Assembly (NCBI GenBank): GCA_002363155.1
Contig: DEWH01000006.1
Span: 8,385-14,818 of the forward strand
DNA from: Ruminococcaceae bacterium UBA3215
GTDB lineage: Bacteria; Bacillota; Clostridia; Oscillospirales; Ruminococcaceae
Reading direction: 5' to 3'
DNA: 6,434 nt
Shown: in pieces, positions 4,950-6,434 of the stretch
Layout: each line of letters opens with the position of its first letter
Position numbering within the stretch: position 1 is the stretch's first letter
Program-made: the position numbers and the translations under genes
The notes under the pieces: generated by a model
Databases searched by the model: none
Told to the model about the DNA's origin: nothing
The model's input: only the letters and a program-made list of their open reading frames with translations

Positions 4950-6353
4950 ATGAAGAAAACAGGCAGAACAATGCTTGCCGTGCTCTGCGCCGGAGCGGTT
5001 CTCACCGGTGCGGCTTGCGGCGATACACGTCAGACCCCTGCCGGAACAAATGCACCGGCAGCCACGACGACCGAGCTTACCACAGTGAACACGCTTGACG
5101 ACGATATCGAAAACCCGGTAGATATCTCGGATTTCGTCGAAGAGGACACCGACAAGCTCGATGACCCGACTATCACCTACCTCGGCTACTACGATATCCG
5201 CACCACAGGCGACATAAAGCCCGCGGTAAAGCTGTTCGAGGAGACCTACGGCGGGAAGGTGGAGTATGACCAGTGCGCATGGAGCGAGCGCATAGAGAAG
5301 CTCCAGGTGCTCATAAGCTCCGGTCAGTCCCCCGATCTAGTGGACAGAGAAGCCGAGTCTTTCCCGATGCTCGCGGCAAAGAACGTTTATGAGGATCTCA
5401 CCGACTACATTGACCTCTCCCAGCCCCAGTGGGACGGCTACGAACAGCTTGTTGAGCAGTACGAATGGAACGGAAAGCATGTCTACTATCCGTGGCATGT
5501 TTCCGCTTTCCCGACTTATGTATTCTACAACGGTGCGCTCTTTGAGGAATACGGCATCACCACGCCGAGAGAGCTTTACGACAGGGGCGAGTGGGACTGG
5601 AACGCGATGCGCGACACCATGCAGAAATTCATTGACTCCCGCGGAAACGACAACGAGGTTTACGGCATTTACGGTCTGACAATGGTACACGCCATGACCG
5701 CAAGCACCGGAACTCCCTCTATCGGCATAAAGGACGGAAAGCTCGTGAACAATCTGAGTTCTCCCGCTATCGACAGGGCTGCGGCATTCATGGAGGGACT
5801 GCGCAGGGACGGACTTACTATTGCGACAGACGGCTACTGGGGCGACGACGTAAGACCGATAGTGAACGGTACAGCCTGCTTCCTCGTTTCCGGTCAATAC
5901 GCACTCACAGGTCTTATGAAGAAGGACGCCGAGGTGCATGTGGGCTTCGTTCCGTTCCCGAAAGATCCCGACGCGGACAAGTACTATCACGGTCTTGACG
6001 CATTCGGCTATCTCGTTCCCAAGGGTGCCGACAACATCAAAGGTTCTGTCGCATTCATCAATATGTGCCGCAAGAGCAAGATCGATCCCGATCTGCGCGC
6101 TGTGGTAGATGAGAGCCGTATGACAAAGGAGAAGTGGACTGCCGAACAGATAGAGTTCATGAAGTCGTTTGAGAATATCGGCGATTACGATGTTGTTGCC
6201 GAGCTTTACGGCGGTCTTGATTCCGATACTTCAAAGCTTATCGACGATATGCTCGTTGATGCCGCTTTCCACCCCGATGCGGATTCCTGGACAGTCCTCC
6301 GCGAATCCAACCTCAACTCGATCAACGCAGCTCTCGAAGCACTGAACGAGTAA
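4950..6353 (+). CDS. ABC transporter extracellular solute-binding lipoprotein (family 1)
   Basis: The 467-residue protein looks like the surface receptor of a carbohydrate ABC importer of the CUT1 kind; the ligand cannot be read from sequence. It has a basic N-terminus, a hydrophobic core and a lipobox region LTGAAC with lipidated C23. The -3 Gly makes the box slightly non-canonical. A Thr/Ala then Asp/Glu-rich tether (about 24-72) leads to a two-lobed SBP_bac_1-like domain (about 73-467). Supporting stretches are LFEETYGGKV (95-104), LQVLISSGQSPDLV (118-131), YPWHVSAFPTYVFYN (180-194), LFEEYGI-TPRELYDRGEWDW (197-217), and the second-lobe FLVSGQYAL and VGFVPFPKDP (331-340). The many aromatics (Trp161, 173, 182, 215, 217, 297) suit sugar stacking. 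It diverges from a cellulase gene across a shared regulatory region, so cello-oligosaccharide capture is an attractive but unproven inference. No permease genes follow before the window ends. Confidence 0.9.
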   Translation: MKKTGRTMLAVLCAGAVLTGAACGDTRQTPAGTNAPAATTTELTTVNTLDDDIENPVDISDFVEEDTDKLDDPTITYLGYYDIRTTGDIKPAVKLFEETYGGKVEYDQCAWSERIEKLQVLISSGQSPDLVDREAESFPMLAAKNVYEDLTDYIDLSQPQWDGYEQLVEQYEWNGKHVYYPWHVSAFPTYVFYNGALFEEYGITTPRELYDRGEWDWNAMRDTMQKFIDSRGNDNEVYGIYGLTMVHAMTASTGTPSIGIKDGKLVNNLSSPAIDRAAAFMEGLRRDGLTIATDGYWGDDVRPIVNGTACFLVSGQYALTGLMKKDAEVHVGFVPFPKDPDADKYYHGLDAFGYLVPKGADNIKGSVAFINMCRKSKIDPDLRAVVDESRMTKEKWTAEQIEFMKSFENIGDYDVVAELYGGLDSDTSKLIDDMLVDAAFHPDADSWTVLRESNLNSINAALEALNE

Positions 6354-6357
6354 CGCA

Positions 6358-6425
6358 GACGGGTCGCGCACGGCGCTCGAGACGGGTCGCGCACAGCGCT
6401 TGAGAAAGTCGCGCACGGCGCTTGA
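6358..6425 (+). repeat. Three tandem 22-23-bp hairpin-forming units
   Basis: Three consecutive units start at 6358, 6381 and 6404 (23, 23 and 22 bp), sharing the core GTCGCGCAC-G/A-GCGCT-T/C-GAGA. Each core has GCGC arms around ACG or ACA; the loop base changes but the arms do not. The array begins 4 nt after the solute-binding-protein stop, and a fourth start (GACTTGGGG) is seen as the window ends, so the true length is unknown. There is no T-tract and no CRISPR-like spacer. It could be a 3'-end mRNA-stabilising or attenuating structure, a dispersed intergenic repeat or a simple variable-number tandem repeat. Confidence 0.7.
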
Positions 6426-6434
6426 GACTTGGGG

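Noticed and set aside
5337..5990. Minus-strand open frame of 217 codons within the solute-binding-protein gene
   Set aside because: It is antisense to a well-supported gene, with no start signals and no recognisable product.
6358..6425. CRISPR array
   Set aside because: The units abut with no unique spacers, the period is only 22-23 bp and no cas genes are in view.

Overview
The window looks like chromosomal DNA from a fibre-degrading Gram-positive gut or rumen anaerobe, most likely a Ruminococcus-like member of the Oscillospiraceae. This is inferred from a family 9 cellulase with two family 3 carbohydrate-binding modules made as a lipoprotein, a lipoprotein sugar-type solute-binding protein, strong AAAGGA ribosome binding sites, moderately high GC in genes against an AT-rich promoter region, and a small CxxC/CxxC protein of a kind I associate with clostridia. 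The species cannot be fixed from sequence reading alone.

Layout: two divergent transcription units share a 222-bp intergenic region (4728-4949). Leftward (minus strand) runs a tight four-gene unit: a surface-anchored GH9 cellulase (4727-1992), a 95-residue putative zinc-ribbon protein of unknown function (1995-1708), methylenetetrahydrofolate reductase MetF (1711-842), and a stand-alone cobalamin-dependent methionine synthase (MetH) activation-domain protein with an added C-terminal cysteine cluster (845-213). Every junction is a 4-nt ATGA or GTGA overlap, so the four genes are almost certainly co-transcribed and probably translationally coupled. Rightward runs one complete gene, an ABC-type extracellular solute-binding lipoprotein (4950-6353).

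The intergenic region holds two clear face-to-face sigma-A-type promoters, each with a 17-bp spacer and an extended -10. Between their -35 boxes lies an imperfect direct repeat with 21-bp periodicity, about two helical turns, whose second copy touches the -35 of the solute-binding-protein promoter. This looks like the operator of a regulator controlling cellulose attack and sugar capture together; an AraC-type activator is one guess.

Flanks: downstream of the leftward unit (about 151-205) is a GC-rich double-hairpin element resembling a dispersed intergenic repeat, followed by about 150 bp with no convincing gene. Downstream of the solute-binding-protein gene (6358-6425) are three tandem 22-23-bp units, each with a small GCGC/GCGC hairpin, and they may continue past the window edge.

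Functionally, the cellulase would release cello-oligosaccharides at the cell surface and the binding protein could capture oligosaccharides for import. MetF and the MetH-activation protein belong to the methyl-folate and methionine branch. Their coupling to a cellulase gene is the most unexpected feature of the window.
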